Positions 18,086 to 27,993 of a stretch of 64,000 nt of DNA are shown in pieces. Within the stretch, counting starts at the first letter, position 1. The number at the start of each line of letters is the position of its first letter. The notes beneath the pieces were generated by a model, which saw only the letters and a program-made list of their open reading frames with translations, was not told where the DNA came from and searched no databases. Position numbers and translations under genes: made by a program. The DNA is from Pseudomonas marincola (lineage in GTDB: Bacteria > Pseudomonadota > Gammaproteobacteria > Pseudomonadales > Pseudomonadaceae): the NCBI RefSeq assembly GCF_900116605.1, contig NZ_FPBC01000004.1, positions 124,001 to 188,000 of the forward strand. Reading direction: 5' to 3'.

Positions 18086-19384
18086 ATGCTGCGTGTTTTC
18101 TACTTTGCCGCTGTACTCTGCGGTCTGTTTTCCAGTGCGCCGGTTTTAGCACTGGATGTAGACCCACAGACTTACGGCTACCCCATCACCAATCCGTTCG
18201 CCGCCACGCTGGCCACCACCCCAGAAGCTTTGCGCCCGAAGCTTCCGGAGGACAGCGACATTGATCAGGATGACTACAAGATCCAGTTGCACCCCGAGCG
18301 CGCCTTTGAGTTGACTGACAACTTTTGGCCGGTCACCAAGATGGGTTACCGGTTGGCCCGGCAAAAAGGCGCGGCGCCGCTGGTATTCATCATTGCCGGC
18401 ACAGGTGCGGCTTACTCCAGCAGCACGCCGGAATACCTGAAAAAACTGTTTTATGGCGCGGGCTACCATGTGGTGCAACTCTCATCGCCTACAAGCTATG
18501 ACTTCATGGTATCGGCTTCGCGCTTCGCCACGCCCGGCGTGTCTACTGAAGATGCCGACGATCTCTACCGCGCCATGCAGGCGGTACGTGCTCAGCACCC
18601 GGAACTCAAAGTCACCGACTATTACCTCACCGGTTACAGCCTGGGCGGCCTGCACGCCGCGTTCGTCAGCAAGCTGGATGAAACACGCCGCAGCTTCAAC
18701 TTCAAGCGCGTGCTCCTGCTCAACCCGCCGGTGAACCTGTACGCCTCGATCAGCAACCTCAACAAGCTGGTGCAAACCGAGGTCAAGGGGGTCAGCAACA
18801 ACACCAACTTCTATGACTTGATCTTCAAGAAGCTCACGCGCTACTTCAAGCAAAAGGGCTACATCGACATCAATGAAGCGATGCTGGCCGACTTCCAAAG
18901 CTCCAAGGAAGCCTTGAACGATGAGCAGATGGCGATGCTGATCGGCACGGCATTTCGCTTCTCATCCGCCGATATTGCCTTCACCTCAGACCTGCTCAAC
19001 CATCGCGGGCTGATCACCCCGCCAGACGTCAAGATCAAGAAAAGCACCGACATGACGCCGTATTTCCGCCGTGCGCTGACGTGCGATTTTGACTGCTACA
19101 TGACCGAACAGCTGATCCCCATGTGGCGAGCGCGCTATGACGGCGGCAGTCTCAATCAGTTGATTCAGGACGTCAGTCTCTACAGCCTCAAGGACTACCT
19201 GCACAACAGCCCGAAAATTGCGGTCATGCACAACGCCGACGACATCATCCTCAGCCGTGGCGATCTGGGCTTTTTGCGCAGCACCTTTGGTGATCGCCTG
19301 ACTGTTTATCCGCTCGGGGGCCATTGCGGCAACCTTAATTACCGCGTCAACAGCGACGCCATGCTGGAGTTCTTCCGTGGTTAA
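18086..19384 (+). CDS. Periplasmic alpha/beta hydrolase-fold protein coupled to mlaA
   Basis: 432 residues with a signal peptide (cleavage near LALDVDP) and an alpha/beta hydrolase core. The nucleophile elbow is GYSLGG with S185, and a late aspartate/histidine pair is plausible in NADDIILSRGD and PLGGHCGN. Homologues upstream of mlaA in Pseudomonas are often mislabelled serine/threonine protein kinase; nothing kinase-like is visible. The stop overlaps the GTG start of mlaA by 8 bp, so the two are probably translated together. A lipase or thioesterase role in outer-membrane lipid handling is inference. Confidence 0.8.
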   Translation: MLRVFYFAAVLCGLFSSAPVLALDVDPQTYGYPITNPFAATLATTPEALRPKLPEDSDIDQDDYKIQLHPERAFELTDNFWPVTKMGYRLARQKGAAPLVFIIAGTGAAYSSSTPEYLKKLFYGAGYHVVQLSSPTSYDFMVSASRFATPGVSTEDADDLYRAMQAVRAQHPELKVTDYYLTGYSLGGLHAAFVSKLDETRRSFNFKRVLLLNPPVNLYASISNLNKLVQTEVKGVSNNTNFYDLIFKKLTRYFKQKGYIDINEAMLADFQSSKEALNDEQMAMLIGTAFRFSSADIAFTSDLLNHRGLITPPDVKIKKSTDMTPYFRRALTCDFDCYMTEQLIPMWRARYDGGSLNQLIQDVSLYSLKDYLHNSPKIAVMHNADDIILSRGDLGFLRSTFGDRLTVYPLGGHCGNLNYRVNSDAMLEFFRG

Positions 19385-20159
19385 GAATCTTCTCCTGCCG
19401 TCCTTGTTACTCGCCACCAGCCTGGCCCATGCACAGCCTGATAGCGAAAAACCCGCTGTCGATGACGATGGCTTCAAGAATCCGCTGCAAGAACTCAAGT
19501 TCCGCCCGGGTCTGGATCAACGCGTGTTTGAGCGTTCAACCCTCGAAGCACTTGAAGTCTACGATCCGTTTGAACCGATCAACCGGGAAATCTACCACTT
19601 CAACTACCGCTTTGATGAGTGGGTGTTGTTGCCAACGGTGCGCGGCTATCGCTGGATAACCCCGGATTTTGTCGAAGACCGGGTGACCAACTTCTTCAAC
19701 AACATCCGCGACTTCAGCGGCCTGATGAACAGCCTGTTGCAGCTCAAGGTCAAGCGTTCGATGGACACCACCGCGCGTATCCTCCTCAACACCACCATTG
19801 GTGTATTGGGTGCCTGGGACCCGGCGACCAAGATGGGCATTCCCCAGCAGCGCGAAGACTTTGGCCAAACACTGGGTTACTGGGGTGTGCCAGCCGGTCC
19901 TTACTTGATGCTGCCGTTCTTCGGCCCATCCAGCCTGCGCGATGGCACCGGTCTGCTGGTCGACTTCGAGACCGAAGGCTCTGTGGATTTCCTTGAGTTT
20001 GCCTCGATCAGCATGGACACCCTGCCCATGACCGCTCTGTGGGCAATCGACCTGCGCAAGACCACGGACTTCCGTTACGGCCAGCTCAACTCGCCATTCG
20101 AGTACGAGAAAATCCGCTACGTGGTGACCGAGGCACGTAAGCTGCAAATCGCCGAGTAA
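19377..20159 (+). CDS. mlaA: MlaA/VacJ family protein of outer-membrane lipid asymmetry
   Basis: 260 residues. The MlaA/VacJ domain is clear: YDPFEPINREIYHFNYRFDEWVL, VRGYRWITPDFVEDRVTNFFNNI and YWGVPAGPYLMLPFFGPSSLRDG. In E. coli, MlaA with OmpC removes phospholipid from the outer leaflet and hands it to MlaC. Unlike the E. coli lipoprotein, this N-terminus (MVKNLLLPSLLLATSLAHAQ) has a plain signal peptide with no lipobox cysteine. The GTG start at 19377 overlaps the upstream hydrolase gene. Confidence 0.92.
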   Translation: MVKNLLLPSLLLATSLAHAQPDSEKPAVDDDGFKNPLQELKFRPGLDQRVFERSTLEALEVYDPFEPINREIYHFNYRFDEWVLLPTVRGYRWITPDFVEDRVTNFFNNIRDFSGLMNSLLQLKVKRSMDTTARILLNTTIGVLGAWDPATKMGIPQQREDFGQTLGYWGVPAGPYLMLPFFGPSSLRDGTGLLVDFETEGSVDFLEFASISMDTLPMTALWAIDLRKTTDFRYGQLNSPFEYEKIRYVVTEARKLQIAE

Positions 20160-20180
20160 CGCCGAAAGTTATGCTGTATC

Positions 20181-20221
20181 TGCCTTTAACCGGGGCAACT
20201 GAGGTCACCCGGTTAAAGGCA
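20181..20221. repeat. Perfect 14-bp inverted repeat downstream of mlaA
   Basis: TGCCTTTAACCGGG and CCCGGTTAAAGGCA flank a 13-nt loop, 22 bp after the mlaA stop. No T tract follows on the plus strand, so it is an atypical terminator or another kind of RNA/DNA structure. Confidence 0.6.
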
Positions 20222-20319
20222 AATCATCAAAATATTCGATTCTTAAGTCGTAAATTACTCACCCATTAATCGAATAAATCCGAATAAGCTAGGCACATCG
20301 CTCACTACGGAGGTGCCAC

Positions 20320-21177
20320 ATGGATAACCCTCGCTCCATTCTCAGCATTCAGCCCGGCCAGCCTGCATCGGATGGCGCTGGCGTGCGTCTAAACCGGGTA
20401 ATTGGTGGCGCCGGTATCGAACGCTTCGACCCGTTTCTGATGCTCGATGAGTTCTCGACCGACAATCCCGATGACTACATCGCCGGTTTTCCACCGCACC
20501 CGCACCGCGGCTTCGAAACCATTACCTACATGCTTGAAGGGCGCATGCGCCACGAAGACCATCTGGGCAACGTCGGCTTGCTGCAAGCCGGTGACGTGCA
20601 ATGGATGACCGCCGCACGCGGGATTATCCATAGTGAAATGCCCGAACAGGAACACGGCATGATGCGCGGCTTTCAGTTGTGGCTGAACCTGCCAGGCAAA
20701 GACAAGATGAACCCCGCCGACTACCGCGACATACCGGCCAAGAGCATCCCACGCATTACCACCGAAGCGGGTGTTGAGGCCGTGGTGATTGCGGGTACAT
20801 TGCGCACCGCAAACATTGAACAGGCAGGTGCGGTGCAGCGTGCGCATACCGAACCGCAGCTGTTCGATCTGGCCTTGCCGGCTGGCTCGCACATCGCGCC
20901 GCTGCTGGCAGACGGCATCCGCCCGATGCTTTATGTGTATTCAGGTGAAATCCAGCTGCCGGGCACGCCGAACCGTAGCGTCAAGGCTGGCAACTTGGTG
21001 CGTCTGTCAGATAGCGGCAGCCTGACTATCCACAGCGAATCTGGCGCACGCGTGCTGCTGATTGCCGGCAAGCCGCTGGGTGAGCCCATCGTGCAATATG
21101 GGCCGTTCGTGATGAACAGTCGCGAAGAGATCGAGCAGGCCATGCGTGATTTTCGCGATGGCGTATTCGGCCAATAA
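20320..21177 (+). CDS. Pirin family protein
   Basis: 285 residues. Two cupin-like halves are present; the metal-binding histidines lie in PPHPHRGFETITYMLEGRMRHEDH and GIIHSEMPEQEHG, typical of pirins, some of which have quercetin dioxygenase activity. GGAGG precedes the ATG. It is monocistronic with a strong terminator. Confidence 0.93.
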   Translation: MDNPRSILSIQPGQPASDGAGVRLNRVIGGAGIERFDPFLMLDEFSTDNPDDYIAGFPPHPHRGFETITYMLEGRMRHEDHLGNVGLLQAGDVQWMTAARGIIHSEMPEQEHGMMRGFQLWLNLPGKDKMNPADYRDIPAKSIPRITTEAGVEAVVIAGTLRTANIEQAGAVQRAHTEPQLFDLALPAGSHIAPLLADGIRPMLYVYSGEIQLPGTPNRSVKAGNLVRLSDSGSLTIHSESGARVLLIAGKPLGEPIVQYGPFVMNSREEIEQAMRDFRDGVFGQ

Positions 21178-21201
21178 CGGCGCGTAGTTGCCAGCAATAT
21201 A

Positions 21202-21236
21202 AAAACCGCACAGCCGGGAGGTTGTGCGGTTTTTTA
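21202..21236. terminator. Bidirectional terminator between pirin and the ccm operon
   Basis: AAAACCGCACA pairs with TGTGCGGTTTT around a 10-nt loop. A T run follows on the plus strand and an equivalent run on the minus strand, serving both the pirin gene and the convergent ccm operon. Confidence 0.88.
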
Positions 21237-21252
21237 TCGAACCCTGAACACG

Positions 21253-21582
21253 TTACTGAATGTATTGGCGATACAGGCCAGGCGGAATCCCGCTGCTGTC
21301 CGTGTCAGTCCACGGGCCGTTCGGGCTGACCGCCCAGCTCCAGCCATTGTTCCAACGGTAGTAGGTGCGTTCGCGGTAGTACATATCCCGCTGGCCACCC
21401 ACGGCATACACGCCCAGGCTTGGCACCCATTCGCTACTCACGCCAGGCGGCGGTGCATAGCGCGGATGCGACGGCTTGGTCGGCAACTGGCTGGCCGGCG
21501 TAGTGCCTGGCGCCGTGCTCTGCACGGCGCACCCCGAAACAAACAACAAACCGGCGACTAGCGCCCCACGTATCAGTTTCAT
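21253..21582 (-). CDS. Small lipoprotein, last gene of the ccm operon
   Basis: 109 residues. The signal peptide ends in lipobox VSGC (cysteine near residue 18), followed by a proline/threonine-rich linker and a compact C-terminal part rich in aromatics (RERTYYRWNNGWSWAVS, then NGPWTD). The ATG overlaps the ccmI stop, so translation is probably coupled. I do not recognise a named family. The position suggests cotranscription with cytochrome c maturation, but no role follows from that alone. Confidence 0.75.
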   Translation of the reverse strand: MKLIRGALVAGLLFVSGCAVQSTAPGTTPASQLPTKPSHPRYAPPPGVSSEWVPSLGVYAVGGQRDMYYRERTYYRWNNGWSWAVSPNGPWTDTDSSGIPPGLYRQYIQ

Positions 21583-22865
21583 TGGACTTGAGTGTCTGCT
21601 GTGTTGATGGTCAGTTGCTGCAACTCGGCGGTGTCATTGTTCAAGGGCTCACTCTGCCCCACCCACTCGCCTTCGCGGGCATTGCCGCTGCGCGAGATGC
21701 GCGCCACCAGTTGCACCTGTTTGAAACCGGAAATTTTCAGCATCGGCATCATTGCATCAGCGTCAGACAAACTCACCTCGGCTGGCAAATCTGCAACCGT
21801 CATGCGCTTGACGGCCAACGGCATTGGCGGCCCGGAAACGGCGCGGGCGAATACGAACACACTGTCGCCCGGCTGCACCTTGTCTTTTAGGTCAGCGGCC
21901 AGTGAAACCTTGACGTTAAGCTTGGCAGCGCTGTCAGTGGCAGCCGTTTGCGGCCCAGCAGTTTCTGGCTCAGCCGACTGCGGCCCAGCCGATTGCGGCC
22001 CAGCCTGATCAGCGCCGGCAACAGCCGGGGCCTGAGCGTCCGGATTGATCTGCGCACGCGCACGCTCGATACCGCCCTGAATCGCGGCACGCGAAGGGTC
22101 TTCAGGCGGCAGCACGGCCACCAGCTTTTCCCAATAGCCAATCGCATCGTTGAAGCGGCCTTCCTCGAACGCCGCGATACCCAGCAGCCCAAGGCTTGTT
22201 GCCTCTTCCGGATCGGCCTTCAGCGCCTCGTCGGTGATGCTTTGCAGTTGCTCGGTCCATTGCTTGTCACTGGCAAAATACAACGCCTGCGCCCATTGGC
22301 CGAGTAATGCAGGGTCGCGGCTGCTCAACTCAATGGAACGCTCGAAAGCCTTGGCGGCCTCGCTGGCGCGCTCTTGCGCCATGTAAGTACGGCCGAGGAA
22401 GTACCAGCCTTCAGCCGAGTTGGGGTCTTCTTTCAGGGAGTTCTCAAGCCGGGCAGTCATCTCCTCGATGCTCTTGGGCTGATTCTCAACCATGTCCACC
22501 GTGCGCTCGACATCGCCAATCGCGCCCCAGTGCAGATACATGCCATAGCCCATCAACGGCACCAGCAAGGCGATGATAATCGGCACCTGACGGCCCAGCA
22601 CCGTTGTGCCCTTGGCTTGCAAGCCATCGGTATCAGCCAGCAGTTCGCGGGCGGCTTCATCTTTGCCCGCCTGCAACTGCTCGGCGGTCAACACGTTGGC
22701 CGCTGCCTGCTTTTCGAGTTCAGCCATGCGCTCCTGATAGAGCGTAACGTTGAGTGCAGTGCGGTCTTCTTCGGTTTGAGCCTTACGCCCACGCACCAGT
22801 GGAACCAACAGGAAACCCAGAGCGGCCACTAATAGCAGGCCGGCTAACAGCCAAAATTCAATCAT
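21579..22865 (-). CDS. ccmI: Cytochrome c maturation protein CcmI (CycH)
   Basis: 428 residues. Two N-terminal membrane helices (about residues 2-20 and 95-115) bracket a short cytoplasmic loop, and the periplasmic part has TPR repeats (EGWYFLGRTYMAQERASEAAKAFERSIEL) that hold apocytochrome c for heme ligation. An Ala/Gly/Pro/Gln linker with repeated GPQSA units precedes the C-terminal domain. It starts at the stop of ccmH. Confidence 0.93.
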   Translation of the reverse strand: MIEFWLLAGLLLVAALGFLLVPLVRGRKAQTEEDRTALNVTLYQERMAELEKQAAANVLTAEQLQAGKDEAARELLADTDGLQAKGTTVLGRQVPIIIALLVPLMGYGMYLHWGAIGDVERTVDMVENQPKSIEEMTARLENSLKEDPNSAEGWYFLGRTYMAQERASEAAKAFERSIELSSRDPALLGQWAQALYFASDKQWTEQLQSITDEALKADPEEATSLGLLGIAAFEEGRFNDAIGYWEKLVAVLPPEDPSRAAIQGGIERARAQINPDAQAPAVAGADQAGPQSAGPQSAEPETAGPQTAATDSAAKLNVKVSLAADLKDKVQPGDSVFVFARAVSGPPMPLAVKRMTVADLPAEVSLSDADAMMPMLKISGFKQVQLVARISRSGNAREGEWVGQSEPLNNDTAELQQLTINTADTQVQ

Positions 22866-23344
22866 CAGTCTTTCTTATCCAAAGGCGCTTGAGTTAACAG
22901 GGCGTCAAGACGTTGCTGCTCATCGGCAAGCAGGCCAATAGGCGCGGCGGCTTTCTTACGTCGACGGATGAGGATGACCGCAAGCACGATAAAGCCACAG
23001 ATCAGCAAACCGCCTGGTCCATACCAGAGCAGCATGGTGCGCGCCGTGACTGGCGGGTTGTAGAGCACGAAATTGCCGTAGCGGGCGACCAGATAATCAA
23101 TGATCTGCTGGTTGTCCTTGCCCTCTTCCATCATGCGGTAGATTTCCGCACGCAGGTCCATGGCAATCGGCGCATCCGAGTCGGCAATGTTCTGGTTCTG
23201 ACATTTCGGGCAACGCAGCTCTTCGGTGAGCGTGCGATAGCGCATGCGTTCGGCGTCGGTCTTGAACACATAAGTGTCAATGGCCGCATTGGCCACGCCG
23301 ATCAGGCTGAGGCCAATCACACAGGCCGCTAGCAAACGTTTCAT
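22865..23344 (-). CDS. ccmH: Cytochrome c maturation protein CcmH (CycL)
   Basis: 159 residues: signal peptide, the thiol-redox motif LRCPKCQNQNIADS with its CXXC (about residues 45-48), and one C-terminal membrane helix followed by a basic tail. CcmH reduces the cysteines of apocytochrome c before heme attachment. It overlaps ccmG upstream and touches ccmI downstream. Confidence 0.95.
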   Translation of the reverse strand: MKRLLAACVIGLSLIGVANAAIDTYVFKTDAERMRYRTLTEELRCPKCQNQNIADSDAPIAMDLRAEIYRMMEEGKDNQQIIDYLVARYGNFVLYNPPVTARTMLLWYGPGGLLICGFIVLAVILIRRRKKAAAPIGLLADEQQRLDALLTQAPLDKKD

Positions 23345-23877
23345 GGCGTGCCCTCATCAACCAGCGCCTGATACAGCGGTGCCAGCTGATCGCGCCAAAC
23401 CGACTCGTCGATCACACCGACAAACTTGTGGCGGATAATGCCGTTCTTGTCGATCAGGAAGGTTTCCGGCGCGCCATAAACCCCCAAATCCAGACCCAGC
23501 GTACCTTTCGGATCGCTGATATTCAGTTGGTAGGGGTTCTGGAATTCCTTGAGCCATTTTTGCGCAGCGGCGTTGTCATCCTTGTAATTAACGCCGTAGA
23601 TATTGACGCCAGTCTTGGCAATCTCGTTGAGCACCGGATGCTCGACTTTGCACGAGATGCACCAGGTCGCCCAAATGTTCACCAGCGCCGGTTTACCCTT
23701 GATGTCCGCCAACGACACAGTCTTGTCGCCTTCAACTGCAGGCAACTCAAAGCCCGGGAACGGCTTGTCGATCAGCGCCGAAGGCAGTTCAGACGGGTTG
23801 AGAAACAACCCGCGATAGAGAAACACGGCGACAGCCAGAAAGATCGCCAGAGGCACCAGTAAAATCAGTCGTTTCAT
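23341..23877 (-). CDS. ccmG: Thiol:disulfide oxidoreductase CcmG/DsbE
   Basis: 178 residues. An N-terminal membrane anchor precedes a thioredoxin fold with active site WCISC (in NIWATWCISCKVEHPVL) and the cis-proline loop GAPETFLIDKNG. It works with CcmH in the reducing branch of cytochrome c maturation in the periplasm. Both ends overlap neighbours by 4 bp. Confidence 0.95.
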   Translation of the reverse strand: MKRLILLVPLAIFLAVAVFLYRGLFLNPSELPSALIDKPFPGFELPAVEGDKTVSLADIKGKPALVNIWATWCISCKVEHPVLNEIAKTGVNIYGVNYKDDNAAAQKWLKEFQNPYQLNISDPKGTLGLDLGVYGAPETFLIDKNGIIRHKFVGVIDESVWRDQLAPLYQALVDEGTP

Positions 23878-25862
23878 GCTTGTGCTCCTGCCATCCCCAA
23901 CGCTTCGCGCACGCGCGTTTTGACCTTGACCCGATACCGCCGGTCAGCAGCAGCCAGCAAGCCGCCCAGGCCCATCAGCAAAGCGCCGAGCCAGATCCAG
24001 CGTACAAACGGCTTAACCTGAACCCGCACGGCCCACGCGCCGTTTTCCAGCGGCTCGCCCAAGGCAACGAACAAGTCGCGGGTAAAGCCGGCATCAATCG
24101 CCGCTTCGGTCATCATCGACTGCTGAACCTGATAAAAACGCTTTTCCGGGTGCAGAACGGCAATCTGCTTACCGTCTTCAAGTACCCGCACGGTGCCACG
24201 GTCAGCCTGGAAGTTCGGGCCTTCGCGATGGGCTGCGCCCTCGAACACGAACTGGTAGTGGCCCATGTCAACCGAGTCACCCGGCGCCATGCGCAGGTCA
24301 CGCTCGAAGTTGCCAACGCTGGTCAGCACCACGCCCATGGCGCAGACCGCCAGGCCGAAGTGGGCCATCTGCATGCCCCAATAGCTGCGGCCCAGACCCG
24401 GCAATCCTTTGAACAAACCCTTGTGCCGGGTTTTGTCGAGAATGTCGCGCACGCCCGCCAACACCACCCACGCTGACAGCATGAACACAGCCAGTACCGA
24501 CCAGTTGAAGTCGCCCAGCAGCAGCGTGGCAATAACCGCCAACACCGCACTGGCCAGCGCAACCGGCAGCAGCATGCTGACCAGCCACTTCACCGGCGTG
24601 TCTTTCCAGCGCACCAGCACACCTACCGCCAGCACGGCCATCAGCAGGCCAATCAACGGCACGAACAAGGCATTGAAGTAAGGCGGGCCGACCGACAATT
24701 TGGCGCCGGTCATGGCATCAAGCACCAACGGATACAGGGTGCCGAGCAGAATCATTGCCGCCGTGACGACCAAGATCAGGTTGTTGATCAGCAGGAAGGT
24801 TTCCCGTGACCACAGCGCAAAGCCGACCTGACTTTTAACCACCGGCGCCCGCACTGCAAACAGGGCCAGCGAGCCGCCTACGACGACCAGCAGGAACGCC
24901 AGGATAAACACCCCGCGCTCCGGGTCTGTGGCGAACGCGTGCACCGAAGTAAGTACACCCGAGCGCACCAGGAACGTACCGAGCAAGCTCAGCGAGAACG
25001 CGGCGATGGCCAACAGCACGGTCCAGCTTTTGAACACGCCACGCTTTTCGGTAACCGCCAACGAGTGAATCAGCGCGGTGCCGACCAGCCACGGCATAAA
25101 CGAAGCATTCTCTACCGGGTCCCAGAACCACCAGCCACCCCAGCCAAGCTCGTAATACGCCCACCAGGAACCGAGTGCGATGCCTATGCCGAGAAATGCC
25201 CAGGCAATAATCGTCCACGGCCGCGACCAACGCGCCCATGCAGCGTCCAGCTTGCCGCCGAGCAACGCCGCAATGGCGAAGGCGAAGGCAACCGAGAAAC
25301 CGACGTAGCCCATGTAGAGCATCGGCGGGTGAATGATCAGGCCAAAGTCCTGAAGCAGCGGATTGAGGTCACGGCCATCTGCCGGGATATTCGGCAGCAA
25401 GCGTGCAAACGGGTTGGAGGTGATGATCAGAAACAGCAGGAAGCCAACGCTGATCATGCCCATCACACCGAGTACACGGGCGAGCATTTCTTCCGGCAAC
25501 TGGCGCGAGAAGACCGACACCGCAAAGGTCCAGCCGCCAAGGATCAGCGCCCAGAGCAGCAATGAACCTTCGTGAGCGCCCCACACGGCGCTGAACTTGT
25601 AGTACCACGGCAGTGCGCTGTTGGAGTTGCTGGCAACGTAACGCACCGAGAAGTCATCGACCATGAAGGCATAGGTCAGGCACGCAAATGAGAACAGCAG
25701 GAAGGCAAATTGGCCCCAGGCGGCTGGCTGGGCCAGACTCATCCACTGGCGATCACCCCGCCAGGCACCAATCATCGGCAGGGTTGCCTGCACCAGCGCC
25801 ATGCACAGCGCCAGAATCATGGCCAGATGGCCAAGTTCCGGGATCATCAGACTGCTGCTCAT
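23874..25862 (-). CDS. ccmF: Heme lyase CcmF
   Basis: 662 residues with about 15 membrane helices. The periplasmic WWD domain ([19 protein letters not shown], about residues 235-255) that presents heme is intact. CcmF transfers heme from CcmE to apocytochrome c. It overlaps ccmE and ccmG by 4 bp. Confidence 0.97.
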   Translation of the reverse strand: MSSSLMIPELGHLAMILALCMALVQATLPMIGAWRGDRQWMSLAQPAAWGQFAFLLFSFACLTYAFMVDDFSVRYVASNSNSALPWYYKFSAVWGAHEGSLLLWALILGGWTFAVSVFSRQLPEEMLARVLGVMGMISVGFLLFLIITSNPFARLLPNIPADGRDLNPLLQDFGLIIHPPMLYMGYVGFSVAFAFAIAALLGGKLDAAWARWSRPWTIIAWAFLGIGIALGSWWAYYELGWGGWWFWDPVENASFMPWLVGTALIHSLAVTEKRGVFKSWTVLLAIAAFSLSLLGTFLVRSGVLTSVHAFATDPERGVFILAFLLVVVGGSLALFAVRAPVVKSQVGFALWSRETFLLINNLILVVTAAMILLGTLYPLVLDAMTGAKLSVGPPYFNALFVPLIGLLMAVLAVGVLVRWKDTPVKWLVSMLLPVALASAVLAVIATLLLGDFNWSVLAVFMLSAWVVLAGVRDILDKTRHKGLFKGLPGLGRSYWGMQMAHFGLAVCAMGVVLTSVGNFERDLRMAPGDSVDMGHYQFVFEGAAHREGPNFQADRGTVRVLEDGKQIAVLHPEKRFYQVQQSMMTEAAIDAGFTRDLFVALGEPLENGAWAVRVQVKPFVRWIWLGALLMGLGGLLAAADRRYRVKVKTRVREALGMAGAQA

Positions 25863-26317
25863 GCTCCGCCCTCTTTGGTCTGTGGTTTCGACTTGCCGCT
25901 TTCATTGAGGGCTTTGGTCACCTCGGGCGGCATGTACTGTTCATCGTGCTTGGCCAATACCTGATCGGCCTCAAGCACGCCGTCCGCATTGAGTTTGCCC
26001 AGCGCAACAATGCCCTGCCCTTCACGGAACAGATCTGGAAGAATGCCGTGATAACGAATGGTCACGCTCTTGGCAAAATCGGTTACGACGAATTCATTGC
26101 TCAACGAATCACCCGAGCGTTTCAGCGATCCTTCCTCAACCATGCCACCGGCGCGAATCCTCGAACCGGTTGGCGCTTCACCGTTGGCGATTTGCGTCGG
26201 GGTGTAGAACAGGTTGATATTTTCCTGCAGCGCCGACAACGCCAGTGCGACAGCAATACCTACACCGGCAACCAGGGCCAGAACAATATACAGACGCTTT
26301 TTACGGACCGCGTTCAC
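25859..26317 (-). CDS. ccmE: Heme chaperone CcmE
   Basis: 152 residues. An N-terminal membrane anchor precedes the OB-fold heme chaperone domain ([14 protein letters not shown]). The covalent heme histidine is in [11 protein letters not shown], with the conserved tyrosine four residues on. The GTG start overlaps the ccmD stop by 2 bp. Confidence 0.95.
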   Translation of the reverse strand: MNAVRKKRLYIVLALVAGVGIAVALALSALQENINLFYTPTQIANGEAPTGSRIRAGGMVEEGSLKRSGDSLSNEFVVTDFAKSVTIRYHGILPDLFREGQGIVALGKLNADGVLEADQVLAKHDEQYMPPEVTKALNESGKSKPQTKEGGA

Positions 26318-26490
26318 GATTTTTTCTCCCGGCGCAAACGGCGCGCCTCGTCTTGCAGATAACGCCGTTTAGCTAGAATCGGCATGGCTATATTCAACGC
26401 GACAACCGCCAGACTGATGCCATACGCCGACCAGACGTAGGCTCCATGTTTGCCCATTGCCAGAAAATCCTGGAAGGAGTCGAAACTCAT
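26314..26490 (-). CDS. ccmD: CcmD, small heme-exporter accessory protein
   Basis: 58 residues. One membrane helix near residues 17-40 follows the family N-terminus [22 protein letters not shown], and the tail is basic (RRLRREKKS). CcmD binds the CcmABC-CcmE complex and is needed for release of holo-CcmE. Its start overlaps the end of ccmC. Confidence 0.93.
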   Translation of the reverse strand: MSFDSFQDFLAMGKHGAYVWSAYGISLAVVALNIAMPILAKRRYLQDEARRLRREKKS

Positions 26491-27242
26491 GAGCGCGCCT
26501 CCACCTGACGAATAACTTCAGCCTTGGCCCAACTGCTCCGCGACTCGCGCTTGAGAACTTCAAGGCGCATGCGCAGCAACAGCACAACCACAAAGAAACA
26601 GTAAAAACCCAGCACCGAGATCAGCAGCGGCAACCACATTTCGGCGCTCATACTGGCCTTGCCGGTAATTTTGAAGGTCGCCGGCTGATGCAGGGTATTC
26701 CACCACTCGACCGACTTCTGGATGATCGGGATATTCACAGCGCCCACCAGTGCCAGAACCGCACAGGCCTTGGCCGAGCTGTCACGATTACTGATTGCCT
26801 GGCCGAGTGCAATGACGCCGAAGTACAGGAACAGCAGGATCAGCATCGAGGTCAGTCGCGCATCCCAGACCCAATATGTGCCCCATGTGGGTTTACCCCA
26901 GATGGCGCCGGTGACCAACGCGATAAAACACAGCCAGGCGCCAATCGGCGCGGCTTGTTGCAGGGCCACGTCGGCCAGTTTCATTTTCCAGATGAGGCTT
27001 ACGGCGCCGGCCAGCGCCATGGTGATGTAACAGGCCTGTGCAAGGAATGCAGCCGGCACGTGAATATAGATGATCCGGTAGCTGTCGCCCTGATAACGTT
27101 CGGGCGGCGCAAACGCCAGCCCCCAGACAAGTCCGACGACCATCAGGACGCCAGCCGCGACAGCCAACCAGGGCAGCCAACGGCCACTGATCTCGTAGAA
27201 CCATTTAGGTGAGCCGAGTTTATGAAACCACGTCCAGTTCAT
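26487..27242 (-). CDS. ccmC: Heme handling protein CcmC
   Basis: 251 residues with six membrane helices and the tryptophan-rich heme-handling signature [13 protein letters not shown] (about residues 131-143). CcmC loads heme onto CcmE in the periplasm. About 80 bp separate it from ccmB, the only sizeable gap in the operon. Confidence 0.96.
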   Translation of the reverse strand: MNWTWFHKLGSPKWFYEISGRWLPWLAVAAGVLMVVGLVWGLAFAPPERYQGDSYRIIYIHVPAAFLAQACYITMALAGAVSLIWKMKLADVALQQAAPIGAWLCFIALVTGAIWGKPTWGTYWVWDARLTSMLILLFLYFGVIALGQAISNRDSSAKACAVLALVGAVNIPIIQKSVEWWNTLHQPATFKITGKASMSAEMWLPLLISVLGFYCFFVVVLLLRMRLEVLKRESRSSWAKAEVIRQVEARS

Positions 27243-27321
27243 CTATTTACTCATCAGTTCTTCAATTATTCGGTGGAGCTTCCCACCGGCACACAAGGCC
27301 GCAGGACGTTAGCCGTGTTGT

Positions 27322-27993
27322 CTATTCTGCAACACTTATCTTAAGTCCGGCGGCAATGGCAAAAGGTGTAAATGTTACGGCCAGTGCGGTCAGGCAAGCC
27401 AACCAGAGCAACTGCCCGACCGCAGGCAAACCTTGCAAACTCGCCTGCAGCGCACCCGTGCCCAGAATCAGTACCGGGATGTACAGCGGCAATATCAGCA
27501 GCGCCAGCAACAACCCACCACGCTTGAGCCCGACCGTGAGCGCCGCACCGACCGCGCCCAGCAGGCTCAGTATCGGCGTGCCCAGCAGCAGCGATATCAA
27601 CAGCACCGGCAGGCAGCGCACGGGCAAGCCCAGCATCATGGCCAGCAACGGCGCCAAAACGACCAGCGCCAACCCGGAAAAAGCCCAGTGTGCCAGCACT
27701 TTAGCCAGAACCAATAGTGGCAGGGGGTGCGGCGAAAGGACCCACTGTTCCAGTGAGCCATCCTCGAAATCACTGCGGAAAAGCCCGTCCAGCGAGAGCA
27801 GCACGGCCAGCAGGGCCGCTACCCAAATCAGGCCGGGGGAAATATTTTGCAGCAGTTCGGTCTCGGGGCCGACAGCAAGCGGAAACAGTGCAATAACGAT
27901 TGCGAAGAATACCAGCGGGTTTGCCAGCTCCGCCGGACGACGAAACAGCAAGCGCGATTCGCGGGCCAGTAAAAGGCTGAAAACGTTACTCAT
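27322..27993 (-). CDS. ccmB: Heme exporter membrane subunit CcmB
   Basis: 223 residues with six membrane helices, and the N-terminal [23 protein letters not shown] signature of CcmB. It pairs with the ATPase CcmA and overlaps its stop by 4 bp. Confidence 0.95.
   Translation of the reverse strand: MSNVFSLLLARESRLLFRRPAELANPLVFFAIVIALFPLAVGPETELLQNISPGLIWVAALLAVLLSLDGLFRSDFEDGSLEQWVLSPHPLPLLVLAKVLAHWAFSGLALVVLAPLLAMMLGLPVRCLPVLLISLLLGTPILSLLGAVGAALTVGLKRGGLLLALLILPLYIPVLILGTGALQASLQGLPAVGQLLWLACLTALAVTFTPFAIAAGLKISVAE

Noticed and set aside
18086..19384. Serine/threonine protein kinase
   Set aside because: Homologues carry this label, but I see no kinase glycine loop, HRD or DFG motif; an alpha/beta hydrolase nucleophile elbow is present instead.
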